A stretch of DNA of 64,000 nt, from the NCBI GenBank assembly GCA_947650285.1, contig CANTFL010000561.1, positions 1 to 64,000 on the forward strand. The letters are read 5' to 3'. Source of the DNA: Hyaloperonospora brassicae. Taxonomy: Eukaryota > Oomycota > Peronosporomycetes > Peronosporales > Peronosporaceae. Within the stretch, counting starts at the first letter, position 1; each line of letters begins with the position of its first letter. Positions 54,258-64,000 of the stretch are shown here, piece after piece. Under the pieces are notes generated by a model. The model was not told the origin of the DNA and made no database searches. It worked only from the letters and a program-made list of their open reading frames with translations. The position numbers were made by a program, and so were the translations under genes.

Positions 54258-57180
54258 CGTCTCTTGCGGCGGTGTTGTCAGGACACACGAAGTTGGGAAA
54301 TGGCTCTTGTTCTCGCACGCCAAAGCACGTGTCGTCCATTTGCACTGCCGCCGACGAGTATGTCTGGTCTCGAATTGCGACAGGTTGTTGATGGCAATCT
54401 TGCGACACACAGAGGGGCGTGGCGTATGGTTCCTCACTAGCAGCTGGGGCGACGATCATCCTGCGATGTGCATGCACAGAAGAGCACGCGCTGGTCGGAA
54501 CGGACCTCTGGATTTCGAGGTTGGTGGTTAGACCGCCGCCCGGCTTGAAATAGAACTAGAGTTGTGCCCATGAGGTGTGAGATGGGAATGCATTTGTGCA
54601 GACATATGTTACAAGGCTCACTATTGGAAGGGCGATCTTAATAGGAGCGCACAGTGCAGCAGATTGTAAGAAGCGCGGCCAATCATAGAAATTCGCCTGC
54701 ATTGTTTTGTAGGTTTTCAGGTGACGAGATAGATATGCGACAGCAGCCATGGCTCACGATAAAACCTCACTCATCTTCAGCTGCGAAATCGGAAGAAGAG
54801 AGGAACGATTGGAAGCGGGAAAGCGCTCGGTGCGCACCGCCTATAAGCGGTAACTTTTTTGTTGGCGGGCTAAATTTGACAAAGAGAAATAGTGTCGTTA
54901 TTGCCATTTCCGCAACCGAAATCGCCTTTTTTACGCTCCCGTCGCACTGCACACAATAAGCACGTACTTTGCACGTTTCCAACACCAACCAATGTACGAA
55001 GCAGTCGGAATTTACCAACATGCTGTGCCCTTACAAATGGCTACGGCATTTGGTGATCATGAGAGCCAAAAAGGGCTTCGGGAAGAGACTATCACTGCGA
55101 CCGGCAAACACATCATTTTACCCTTGGATCCATTGCGATCTAACCTTCATCAGAATGTTCTGGGGCGAATAAATTACCACGCTGGAAAAAAATGCGACTG
55201 CACGTTCAAAGACCTCGAGCAAATAGTCCCAAAATCCCTTGCATCCGTCTCTTTCACTACCATCCGCCGCCATGCTCGAACGTGCCTTTGGTATATGAAT
55301 GTTTATCACAAGAGCCTGACTACGAAGGCCGTTAAATACGACGTAAAGAAGTATCGGTCGCACTGTAAGGTACATATTCAATACTAACGTGTGTGGACGT
55401 TTTTGCTGCTACCAATTTTCGTGTTTTGCAGTAGATTTGGTTAATTGCACGCGTCCTTTTATAGTAAATAGAGGACGTAACAGACAAAACGATGCCGTAT
55501 AGGGTGAAACAGCCAGCTTTGCCCTCTTGAGTCTGCAAAAATGGTTCTTTTACGCTGATTCGTCTACTTTAGATTGGGCTGCATGGGGAAATTTCAAAAC
55601 ATCGAGAAAAATAAGCACGCGGGGAATTAGGCGGCCAAATGTGGCTCGCCGCGAGCCATTATTCCAGAAATCCTCCGAGCTTTAGGTGCCTATAACTTTG
55701 CGGGAAACTTGTCAATTTAAATCCGAGACCATAGAAATGAAGCTATCGGTGCTCAAGCCATCTATAGTCTTGGATTTGTGTTTTAAAAAGTATGGGTCGA
55801 GGAGTAGCTGAGTGACGGAGATCAAAAATGCTACATATTGTAGATGGTGTACACCATACCCAATGTAAACGCAACTGTCCGAGCCATTGACGACGGGACC
55901 ACACTATAGGTGAATGGTGTTTGGATAATAACTTAACGGGCCACAAGAACGTACAGCCCCCGTCACCTCACGCAAAATTTGTTTCACGCGTGGCTACATT
56001 TGGTCGTATTTTTGACCTCTCAAAGCGCGCCCTCAGCCGTCCCTGCATAAAATTGGTCAGTTCTCGCGTTAAAATTGGTGCGCTCTTTTTAAGAGCACAC
56101 TTCTGATACTTTACAATTCGCCAGCCAAATTGCTGATGGTCTGGCCATCCAACAGCTGAATTATGCCTCAATTGAGCCGCCGTTCCCTTCGTGACCATAA
56201 GAACTTCTGCACACCGCCTTGTGCCTATTGTGCCGTATCAGCCGCGATCGAGACCATTGGCCGGGAACGCTGTTTTTGCGCCAGCGGATCAGTGATAACT
56301 TGCACGAATGTACCATAGACTCGTTAAGTGGTATTATCTGAAAAATGGACTTATCCGCTCTGCGACTACGGTATCACTTGTTTTGGTCGACCAACGATAG
56401 CCGGTTTTGAGTCGTTGCGTCGTCCAATCAACTCGTAATATGGACCACTCGTATTCTCCTCAATCCTTGGGTGTGTGCAAAAGGAAAAGGGAAACTCAGT
56501 GTATCTCGTCGACGACCAATCCTGCTATGAACAAAATTTGATATATCGATATATATAGTACTGCTCGGTCCCTAGTTTGTTCATATTGATATTCGAGTTC
56601 CTTTGCTGAGTACAAAACGGCTAGTACCATTTCAACTTATGGACGAAACATCGTGATATTATACTGATGAGGGCACAGGTTGGTGCAGCTTATGGTTGCT
56701 GAACATTTGCGAGATTCCCAGCTCGTTAAGTGCATCTAGCGCGTACTTGGCGGTCCAGTATTCTGACTATTTTTACTGTTTCAGACACCCTTGATGGCAT
56801 CTTGTAAGACATTAATTGTCTCAGAAACGGATTGATTGATACGACTGATCTATCTTGTGTGCGAGATGGGAAAGGTACGATAAAATGAAGCCAGCTTTTT
56901 CAACATACTGTAATGAAGCACACTTTTTACTTGTAAATGGTCAGCCATTTAAACCGATACTAAGGTAGACGACCAGCTTTGTGCTAGGTATCACTTCACT
57001 GCACGATGCTGAATACCATCCAATAAGTCGGACTATTTCGAATCTAAGCAATTTAATTTGGCAGACGAGTTTTGAACCGGTTCAATGCACGATTCGCTGT
57101 GTGCGAAGTAATTTTATCGGTTTAAATAGGGATTGTAAGTAAAGGGGTTAGTACCTGCCTTTATAAGCTAAAGAAGTCCA
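54258..57180. other. mostly AT-rich intergenic DNA
   Basis: No complete gene is supported. It contains one possible transposase scrap (listed separately). From 55400 to 57180 the DNA is AT-rich without readable domains or clear repeats. Confidence 0.5.
55185..55390 (+). pseudogene. possible DDE-transposase C-terminal scrap
   Basis: The plus frame reads FTTIRRHARTCLWYMNVYHK, then LTTKAVKYDVKKYRSH. A basic helical motif of this kind, ending in KKYRSHR-like sequence, resembles the tail of transposase-like proteins that are repeated in oomycete genomes. This is from memory of pattern only. The upstream part is not recognisable. Confidence 0.3.
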
Positions 57181-57199
57181 AACATGATGGTGGTGCGCT

Positions 57200-57800
57200 G
57201 CGGACACTACGAGAAGCAAGGCGTCGTCGAGTGCTCTTGCGCGAGTGCGCAACGGTGAATCGTACGCCGAGGTCGCGCGGACGTCGTCTGTTCCGTTACG
57301 TACGCTGTTTGAAAAGGCGCAAGATCAGCAAAACGGGATCCCGACTGAAGGGCTGTGCACGCATGTAAATATTAGTAAGTTCTGCAAGACCTTTTTATCA
57401 TTATATCTTTCTCATAATCAATTTAACTGGGGTTTTGTTTTTTAGAGTCGGTGAACTTCTGCTGCGAACAAGGCATCCTGATGATCTCTTTGCCAGCAAA
57501 CTCTACGCACGTCTTTCAGCCGTTTGACGTGTCCGTGCTCAAGCTTGTCAAACCAATCGTCCGCGAGCGTCTACAGCTTCGAATGTATGAAACGGCGGAC
57601 TAAGCGCTGTCCAAGAAGACAGCCACCGGGATTGCGTTCTATGCATAACGCAGCGCCATTCTTGAGAACTGCAGCAATGAAATTGAGGGCTTCCGGGGTA
57701 ACGGACTTTACGATCTTTCTCATAGATAACTCCACGAGCATATTGGTGAGTATCAAGATGGGGGAATATGAGACTACTTTGGCACTGCATCCTGGATTGT
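57200..57800 (+). pseudogene. pogo-like DDE transposase remnant
   Basis: An N-terminal helix-turn-helix of the Psq type is readable (VRNGESYAEVARTSSVPLRTLFEKA, 57246-57320). A 71-bp candidate intron (GTAAGT...TTTTTTTAG, 57375-57445) follows. Then comes the end of a DDE_1 domain: FCCEQGILMISLPANSTHVFQPFDVSVLKLVK (57455-57555). Most of the catalytic domain between them is deleted and stops follow. Intact relatives cut and paste DNA at TA sites. Confidence 0.72.
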
Positions 57801-57934
57801 TCGCCGCCCGTATGTGGTCTCCGCAGTCCAAAATTCGATTCTCATCCCTCCAGAACCTGCACGCAACCGGAAGAAGCTTCGAACAACGATTTACATCGCA
57901 GGCAGGCTGGCTATCGAAGAAACGCTAGCAGAAT

Positions 57935-58925
57935 CATGCGGCCGGTAGTCGTGCACTAAACCGGTACCCAGTAAAATGGACCCAAATTTGACTGATTTTC
58001 TTTAACTCACAGAACTTTTAAAATATTGTAATGAACCTGAAACGATGTGGATACAAATAGCCGCTAAAATGGGTCTAACATGGTGTTTTTATATATCCAG
58101 ATTGTTTCATTTATGCACCGGATAAAATCTCCGAACTAATGCAAATTCGTTCAACTGAACTGGTCGTTTACCTTATACAAGGTTGTGTGGTCCCAAAACT
58201 CACGTCAACCATACGTGCAGAGGAAGAGAACTACCTAAACAAGTAATTGCTCCGAATGAGGGAACCAGAAATCTGTATTGAACATCGTCCAGTCTCAATA
58301 AGTAATCTCTAGGGACTAACTTTTACTACGTTCAACTACAAAATCCCAATCGATAATCTCGCTCTTCACCCATTCTGCGTGCCCAGCAGAGATTGGTATA
58401 TTATGTGGTATGTGCTACATCCAAAATAGACCATGAATGGTGCAGATATGTATATAACCCTCGATGGTGATATTTTGCCCATTCACTTTGACTAGTGATC
58501 AGTTATGGATATTATCGATCAAGAGCATAATCATATTGACATTTATCGTGTCAGACACATGTTACAGGCTCACCATGTTACAAATTAGCTCATGGAAACG
58601 CGTCAAAGTTCGTTCTTGCAAGAAGAAGCTGTTATGTGATCATGAAGGGGCGATCAGCTGCGTATTATCGTAGCACTGTTACCGGCCGATGTATGGGATC
58701 ATGCGAACGCGTTCTCAGACTAATCATAATAGGTTAAAGGGTACACCGCGCTGCAAACAGGAAAGTTCTTTTGTACCTCGTGTGTCTGTCTGAAGACTGT
58801 GGTAGTCGAGCTTGATAGCCAAGTTGTATTATACAGCTAACAATTCAGGCTTTTTTCCGAGAGGTATATGCAAGTTCGGATTTGATTTGGTATTTTATCG
58901 TTTCAACCAACTGCCGTTAGCACAA
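57935..58925. other. AT-rich spacer
   Basis: No coding, RNA or repeat feature recognised between the pogo-like remnant and the next LTR fragment. Confidence 0.5.
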
Positions 58926-58929
58926 TTTT

Positions 58930-59310
58930 TGTATGTAAGAATATGATCGTTAATGGTAGTACTTCACAGTACAACTATCGCGAGTTGTTGATATAACCAT
59001 CTTGTAGGGTAATATACATGGCCACTCGACCTATAAATTGAATCAGCCCATAATGACGTCTACCACATAAACTACCAATCGCTGCTGGACGCGTCCAATG
59101 GGTGGTGAGCAACTGTTCTCTGCATTGAGCGTTTGTAGCTGAACATAGTTAAGTTATTCCCTAGATGTTTAGTAGATAGACTTTGTTCTAGCCAATATAT
59201 TTTACTTTTTAGTCATTCAGATTAGTTACTTGCTCAGATAGTTCTCTTCCATCCTACGTATAGTTGACGTGCGAAATGATCGCACACACTTGTACTGTAT
59301 CGGAACAAAC
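58930..59310 (+). repeat. diverged 5' LTR of gypsy element E
   Basis: Shares ordered blocks with 35150-35565, including ACCAATCGCTGCTGGACGCG, CCAATGGGTGGTGAGC and TTACTTGCTCAGATAGTTC. Exact ends are not identifiable. Confidence 0.6.
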
Positions 59311-60959
59311 GATTACCATTCAGTTAGTAAACGTCTATCTGATTATATTAGTTGCACTTGTTGGTTCGTTCAACAACCACGATGATTTCGTCTAAAATAT
59401 GATTGAAAGAAAGCCTCTTACGCCAAGCGCAAAAGCTGATCCAATAGGAGTGTAATAAGCTTTATGTGGCTCAAAGAACGAGATCTTCATTTGGCCGCAT
59501 TGTCATTTGTACCCTATTCGTGGCTCTCGACAGCGACCCAATCCAACATGCCATTATCGCCGATTTCATTCAGTATGAGCTTGACGACGAAAGGTGGAAT
59601 GTAGACTTAATTCACAATCAAGAAATTTAATGAAGCAATGCAGTTAAATGAACTGGGTGATGAATAGACTAATCTGTTAATACTGTAGCAATTGGATGCC
59701 TTTTTGGGCGTATCGACTCACATGCATCGCCCAAAAATTAAAGGTAGATATCTGCAAGTACAGAGAAGTCGAAGAAGACTCCCTGTGGAGGTAGTATGTC
59801 GTGTTGGACGACGCCATTCAGCCTCGTCGCCAAGAATTTCAAGTTGCATTCGACCAATTAGCTTGACTAGGCGATCCAAGAGTTGGAAATTGATGCTCAT
59901 GCTTGATGACTCACATGTGTATAGGTCGCTAGAATTCTTCATCAAACCGACTCAGACAGAAGTTTTATTAGCCACACGCCGATCTTGAGACTCGTACTGA
60001 TTTTCTCCAACTCGTACAGGGTAAATTAGACGCGCGCGCATTCGCGCATCACATTCAATGCCTCTATAGTTGCATAACAGCCTAGCCGATACATGAAAAC
60101 ACTGAATCAACGGTATTCATCCGGGGACTTGCAAATGGCTGCGTCAAGATCCACCAGTTTCACTTGGAGATAGAGTCGATAAATCCAGCGATTTATCTGT
60201 AGCGAAACAGGAATCATCTAGCTTGAAACAGGCTCAAACTAAATTGTTTACCTACCGTCCATCGATACGACAGAAAAAAAGAGGTTCAGAACCGATGGGT
60301 CTATGCTACGTGGAGCGCAAGCGTACTCGCACTCCGGGATACAACGATTGCAGAAATGCAATTGTTGTCAGAATATATGGCACGGCGCGGTTGATATAAT
60401 GCTCAAACACATGGCTACGGCCGCCAGTACGCAACGACCGTCTGTCGGCTCAAAAAGGACCAAGACGAGGGTACAACGATGTTACAAAATTGAACTAACA
60501 AAGAGAACTATTAAAAACAGTCGAGGTCAGAGAAGTGATGCGCGCTCCTGGTTCAGCAACGTCAAGAGAATTTGCAGTTCTTTTAATAAAGTTGCTCCTA
60601 ATACATAGTCATAGTGTGTTACTGCCCCTGGTGAGGGGTAATCCCTCTTCACCTCACGATGAAAGTGACCAAAGAAATGTCACTTCGAGCCCCACCAAGA
60701 CTTGGGGCATCGAAATATTTCATTTGATGCTAGTCGATATAGATTCGTACGCTCAAGCACGTTGAGCACAAAATCTCTCTCACACACGATCACGCTGCTC
60801 CTTGCAACATGTGCATCCATGATCGAGAAGAAAAGTGAAGTCGGAATCCATCACACTTGAGAAGAAGAACAGTGAGATGAGTATTTCATCGTTTTGGACC
60901 TGATTAAATAATATGGTGTTATCCTTGATCTACCTTTGCTCAGGAAATACGTCCCATAG

Positions 60960-62198
60960 ATAAGATATCATCATAGACCCGTGAAGATGCCTGCCGCTCG
61001 TTCATCAGGTGGCTATCTGATGAACGTCGTGGAGCGTGCACAAGATTGTTGATGTACTATGAGTTAGTGCGATTGTTTCACATGTGGTTTGGTTGGTAGT
61101 ACGACTGCACAAGACATCAGTGTCTTTGACCACTACAGCGTAAATTAAGCTAATGGAAACTGTGTTAAAGCGCAGACAGCCCTGAAAGTTCACCACGTGA
61201 ATAAGCCGAGTGTACAGGAACATGGATGCACATCTAGCGAACTTCATCCAGAAAATACGAAACGTATTCTCCCGATGCGGTATCACACTGAAACAAGGTC
61301 GCTTGAAAAGGTGATCTTGGAAGGAATATTTGCTGAGGGATAGACGTACTAGATCACAGAGGAGATAAATCCCCAGCATTCTGATGACTTATGTTCCCAG
61401 GATAACATGGAGACACTGAATGTATTTACAAACGATGGCACAAGTGTAGACGCTTATATGATGGATATGTCAGTACCTCCGAAGTTAAGTTCGGAGATAT
61501 CTAGATTGCCGATTATTGAATCTGAACAGAAGTTGCGGGATCTGCGTATTGGCAAGGTCGAGGAGGTTGGCGTACACGTCGCAAAGGATGGGTACGTCAC
61601 CGATATGATTGGCGGTTATCTTGGCTACTAGAAAAAGATTCTCAGTAGATCATTGATGATAGAAAGTGGCCTCGATCAGAGGTCTCAGATTGATCGTTAC
61701 ACGTCTCAATCTTGGGAGTCAATCGGAACAAAAAAATTATCCAAGGCTTTGATCGAATTCAGGGATGTATTCCCTGGATCTGTGCCTATCGAGTTGCCTA
61801 ATAATATATGTATTAAACACGAAATTGAACATACCACGGATCGGGCGTACTATTTGATGAAGCAGTAGACTCGTAAAGATGCAATTGTTTTCGATAGGCT
61901 CTTTGCCGATAGCCTTACAGTGGGTCATGTGAGGGAGCCAAATTTCCCTCACATCTCTCCAACTTTCCGTGGTCAAAAGTCAACAAGGGGATGACGCATT
62001 GTAAATGCATTCGGAAAGTTTAATACTGAAACGTTACCGGTCCATCTACGCCGACACCGACGAAGGGCGTTATCATTGATGGTACGTCTGATTGTATCAG
62101 CCTTTTATCGATGGATCTGATAAATGGATTATATAGGATTCCATGAGTGTACGGGTCATCCCGTTTACAGCAGTAAGCACTCTCGACGGTGAAACATG
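60960..62198 (+). pseudogene. pre-RT and reverse transcriptase N-terminus of gypsy element E
   Basis: RSSGGYLMNVVERAQDC is at 60990-61050. 61407-61868 reads LSKALIEFRDVFPGSVPIELPNN and IKHEIEHTTDRAYYL. Then HVREPNFPHISPTF and RIVNAFGKFNTETLPV at 61926-62045, and VSTLDGETC just before the solo LTR. These are the fingers of a gypsy RT with stops. Confidence 0.8.
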
Positions 62199-62519
62199 TG
62201 TAACGGGGCTAGAATAACCCGTTACTTAACTTACACTATTGTTTTGAGGAAGCTCAAAACCCAAGTCTTTGGTGTTTAGTATTTTAACTCTGTTTATATT
62301 TTTGTCTTTTAAATCATCCTAAGTACGAATGGTTCCCTTGGACTCATGGGAACCACTCAATCTACGTGCCTATATCTTACTGGCTAATAATGGAGCTGAG
62401 CCCATTAAACCAGCTGAAAGATACGACGTGCTACTTTCGCTACTTCGAAAGCAACACCCCTACTTAAGTAACATGTAAACTTAATCGAAACTACTTATGT
62501 AACGGGGTGGCCCATTACA
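62199..62519 (+). repeat. solo LTR (321 bp) inside the reverse transcriptase of element E
   Basis: Begins TGTAACGGGGCTAG and ends GGCCCATTACA. The flanks are ACATG (62194-62198) and CCATG (62520-62524), a 5-bp duplication with one change. RT coding resumes afterwards (WEWLVMP-equivalent region, then VTGYATVAK). Confidence 0.8.
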
Positions 62520-63000
62520 CCATGGGAGTGACTGGATATGCCACAGTTGCTAAGTAATACCCCTGCCACGTTCAACAGGTGTGTAACAAGTCTGTCGAGA
62601 TCAGTGCGCGAATTCGTACCGAGTTACTTTGACGGTTTGTTGACTATAGTCAGGCTACGGATGGAAGTCACGCCTTAAACCCCACTGACATCACGTCCGG
62701 AAGGTGCCTACACTGAAGTGTAGGAATGAGTTGCACGCCAATCTCAATAACGGTGGATTCGAAACCAGCGAATGCCGAATCCTGGGTACAACGTTGGTAA
62801 ACAGCGTACGCCCTAATTTACAGTATTTCAAGGCGTTTACCGACTGGCCCATACCATTCTGTGCCAAAGAACTCACAAAAATACCTTGGCTTAGCGGCTT
62901 ACTGCACAAGAACTTGCACAACTACGCCGAGATGACCTTCCATCTCTCTTGTTTGTTGAAGAAAAACGAAAAGTGGTCGTGAAGTGCTAAGTGTGAGTAC
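62520..63000 (+). pseudogene. reverse transcriptase C-terminal part of gypsy element E
   Basis: REFVPSYFDG at 62610-62636 shows the catalytic YFDD changed to YFDG. 62704-62982 reads ELHANLNNGGFETSECRILGTTLVNSVRPN and LHKNLHNYAEMTFHLSCLLKKNEKWS, the thumb and connection. Confidence 0.82.
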
Positions 63001-63019
63001 ATCGTTGAATGTATCAGGT

Positions 63020-63420
63020 CGCGGTTGTCACTATCACCTCTATTCGGGATTGCAGGTCATGACAGACCTTTCTATGTGGTCTGTGACGCCAGCAAATTTA
63101 CATTCGGGTTTGAGTGGATGCGAGATAACACAGACGGCGTGGAGCGCGTCTCCCATCATCATTCACACCAGCTGCAACCAGCAAAGCGGGATGATCCATT
63201 TCATGTAAAGGTATGCGTTGCCATAAAGTATGCACTTCGTGGCTACGATTCGCGTCTTTCTTACTGGAAATAGACCGTCAATCGTTTAACGACACATGCG
63301 ACATGACGCACGGCCGAATCGCTCCCACCTCTTGCAAAAGAGTGGCGAGTTGGTTGCCGTTCTCGGTGGAGTTAATTTATCCGTCGAGTATAATCCAGAA
63401 CACCTTTAAGTATTAGCTGA
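63020..63420 (+). pseudogene. RNase H of gypsy element E
   Basis: Reads GHDRPFYVVCDASKFTFGFEWMRDNTDGVERVSHHHSHQLQPAKRDDPFHVK, the first half of gypsy RNase H with its catalytic CDAS block. The second half is frame-shifted (SRLSYWK, then VASWLPFSVELIYPSS). Confidence 0.85.
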
Positions 63421-63629
63421 TACGCTTTCGTGCTGACCGGGTTTCGATCCGAATGTGTCATTTTACAGTGTGGATAAGTTTACGGTTAAAAAATCAATTA
63501 GCAGCGTTGCGTCATCAAATTTGCTGGAAGACGTGATAAAATTATACGCATAAGATAAGAGACTTGTGCGTCCGATGAATTATATTATCAATACATCCCG
63601 TCAAGCTTTGACTACCTTTCCCGGTGTCG

Positions 63630-63900
63630 TTTCGTTATGTCAGCGACACTAGGAATAACCCGCGATGAAATGTTGTGTTATATAGCGATATCCGGCGACA
63701 TGCCACGCGTCGTCATATCCACTCATTATGATCTACGACTCCAGATCGTGCATGAGTGTCACAGTGTACTAGTAAGCGAGAATCGGGGTCGTGATACGAC
63801 TTATTTCACGGTCAGTCAAGACTTTTACTGGCCCCGCCAGTTCGCAAGTACATTCTTTCTGGAGAGGTGTGGGGCCTAGTGCTTCAGCCGAGCTTCATTG
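63630..63900 (+). pseudogene. integrase zinc-finger region of gypsy element E
   Basis: Reads DMPRVVISTHYDLRLQIVHECHSVLVSENRGRDTTYFTVSQDFYWPRQF, the N-terminal HHCC region leading into the integrase. The core would follow outside the window. Confidence 0.82.
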
Positions 63901-64000
63901 AAGCCTCTACGGGGTCCATCAGAGTGGTGGGGTCCATTTAAAAGGACTTCGGCTTTAAATTTACCACCGTCGAGCGCAAAGACACGTACATCCTTTCTTA

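Larger units (their letters stand above)
58930..64000 (+). mobile_element. Ty3/gypsy element E, decayed, running off the window
   Basis: Plus-strand element: diverged LTR, unreadable gag region, pre-RT block, reverse transcriptase split by a solo LTR, RNase H and integrase zinc-finger region. It is full of stops. It is related to element B (shared CSSD/LMNV-like block and LTR core) more than to elements A and D. Confidence 0.8.

Noticed and set aside
1..64000. RxLR or Crinkler effector genes
   Set aside because: No ATG-initiated frame combined a signal peptide with RxLR/EER or LxLFLAK motifs in the places I read.
1..64000. CRISPR arrays, bacterial operons, rRNA or tRNA genes
   Set aside because: Introns, LTR retrotransposons and gene structure indicate a eukaryotic nuclear contig. 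No regularly spaced repeat array or recognisable RNA gene was seen.

Overview
The window looks like a nuclear contig from an oomycete (Peronosporales: Phytophthora or a downy mildew). This is inferred from short introns of 70-117 bp, compact intron-poor genes, CT-rich leaders with initiator-like CATTY motifs, and chromodomain Ty3/gypsy elements whose LTRs begin TGTAACGGGG. The species cannot be named from the sequence alone.

Layout. (1) 1-6123: most of a decayed Ty3/gypsy element on the minus strand, truncated by the window edge and ending in a 533-bp LTR. (2) 6124-11130: AT-rich DNA with no supportable gene. (3) 11131-23755: a gene island. It holds a SWEET sugar transporter (+, one in-phase intron), two tandem short-chain dehydrogenases (-), a YchF/OLA1-type P-loop NTPase with a mitochondrial-looking presequence and three introns (-), an unrecognised 295-aa protein (-) and a membrane-anchored serine carypeptidase-type S10 carboxypeptidase (+). 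(4) 24240-28271: a Mutator-like element with very long terminal inverted repeats (918 and 705 bp) around a dead transposase with a FAR1-like N-terminus. Each repeat carries an outward-facing, ATG-initiated 82-codon ORF. (5) 30038-36272: remains of at least two further gypsy elements. (6) 36273-51472: a Ty1/copia element split by two later insertions: a complete gypsy element (40837-48418, TSD ATATC) and a 442-bp solo LTR (50645-51086, TSD AAGTT). (7) 52472-54257: a secreted S33-family alpha/beta-hydrolase gene with a GC-AG intron and a missing catalytic histidine. (8) 54258-58900: AT-rich DNA with two DNA-transposon scraps, one clearly pogo-like. (9) About 58930-64000: another decayed gypsy element (+), itself split by a 321-bp solo LTR.

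Biology. The six real genes are unrelated housekeeping or secretory functions: sugar transport, oxidoreduction, organellar GTPase/ATPase and secreted peptidases. They do not form a system. The strongest unusual signals lie in the mobile DNA. The complete gypsy element encodes a ~375-codon protein antisense to pol, also retained in the second copy at the left edge. Three LTR types begin with the same small hairpin. The layered insertions give a clear relative chronology.

Limits: all family calls come from reading motifs, not from searches. Domain edges inside decayed elements are approximate.
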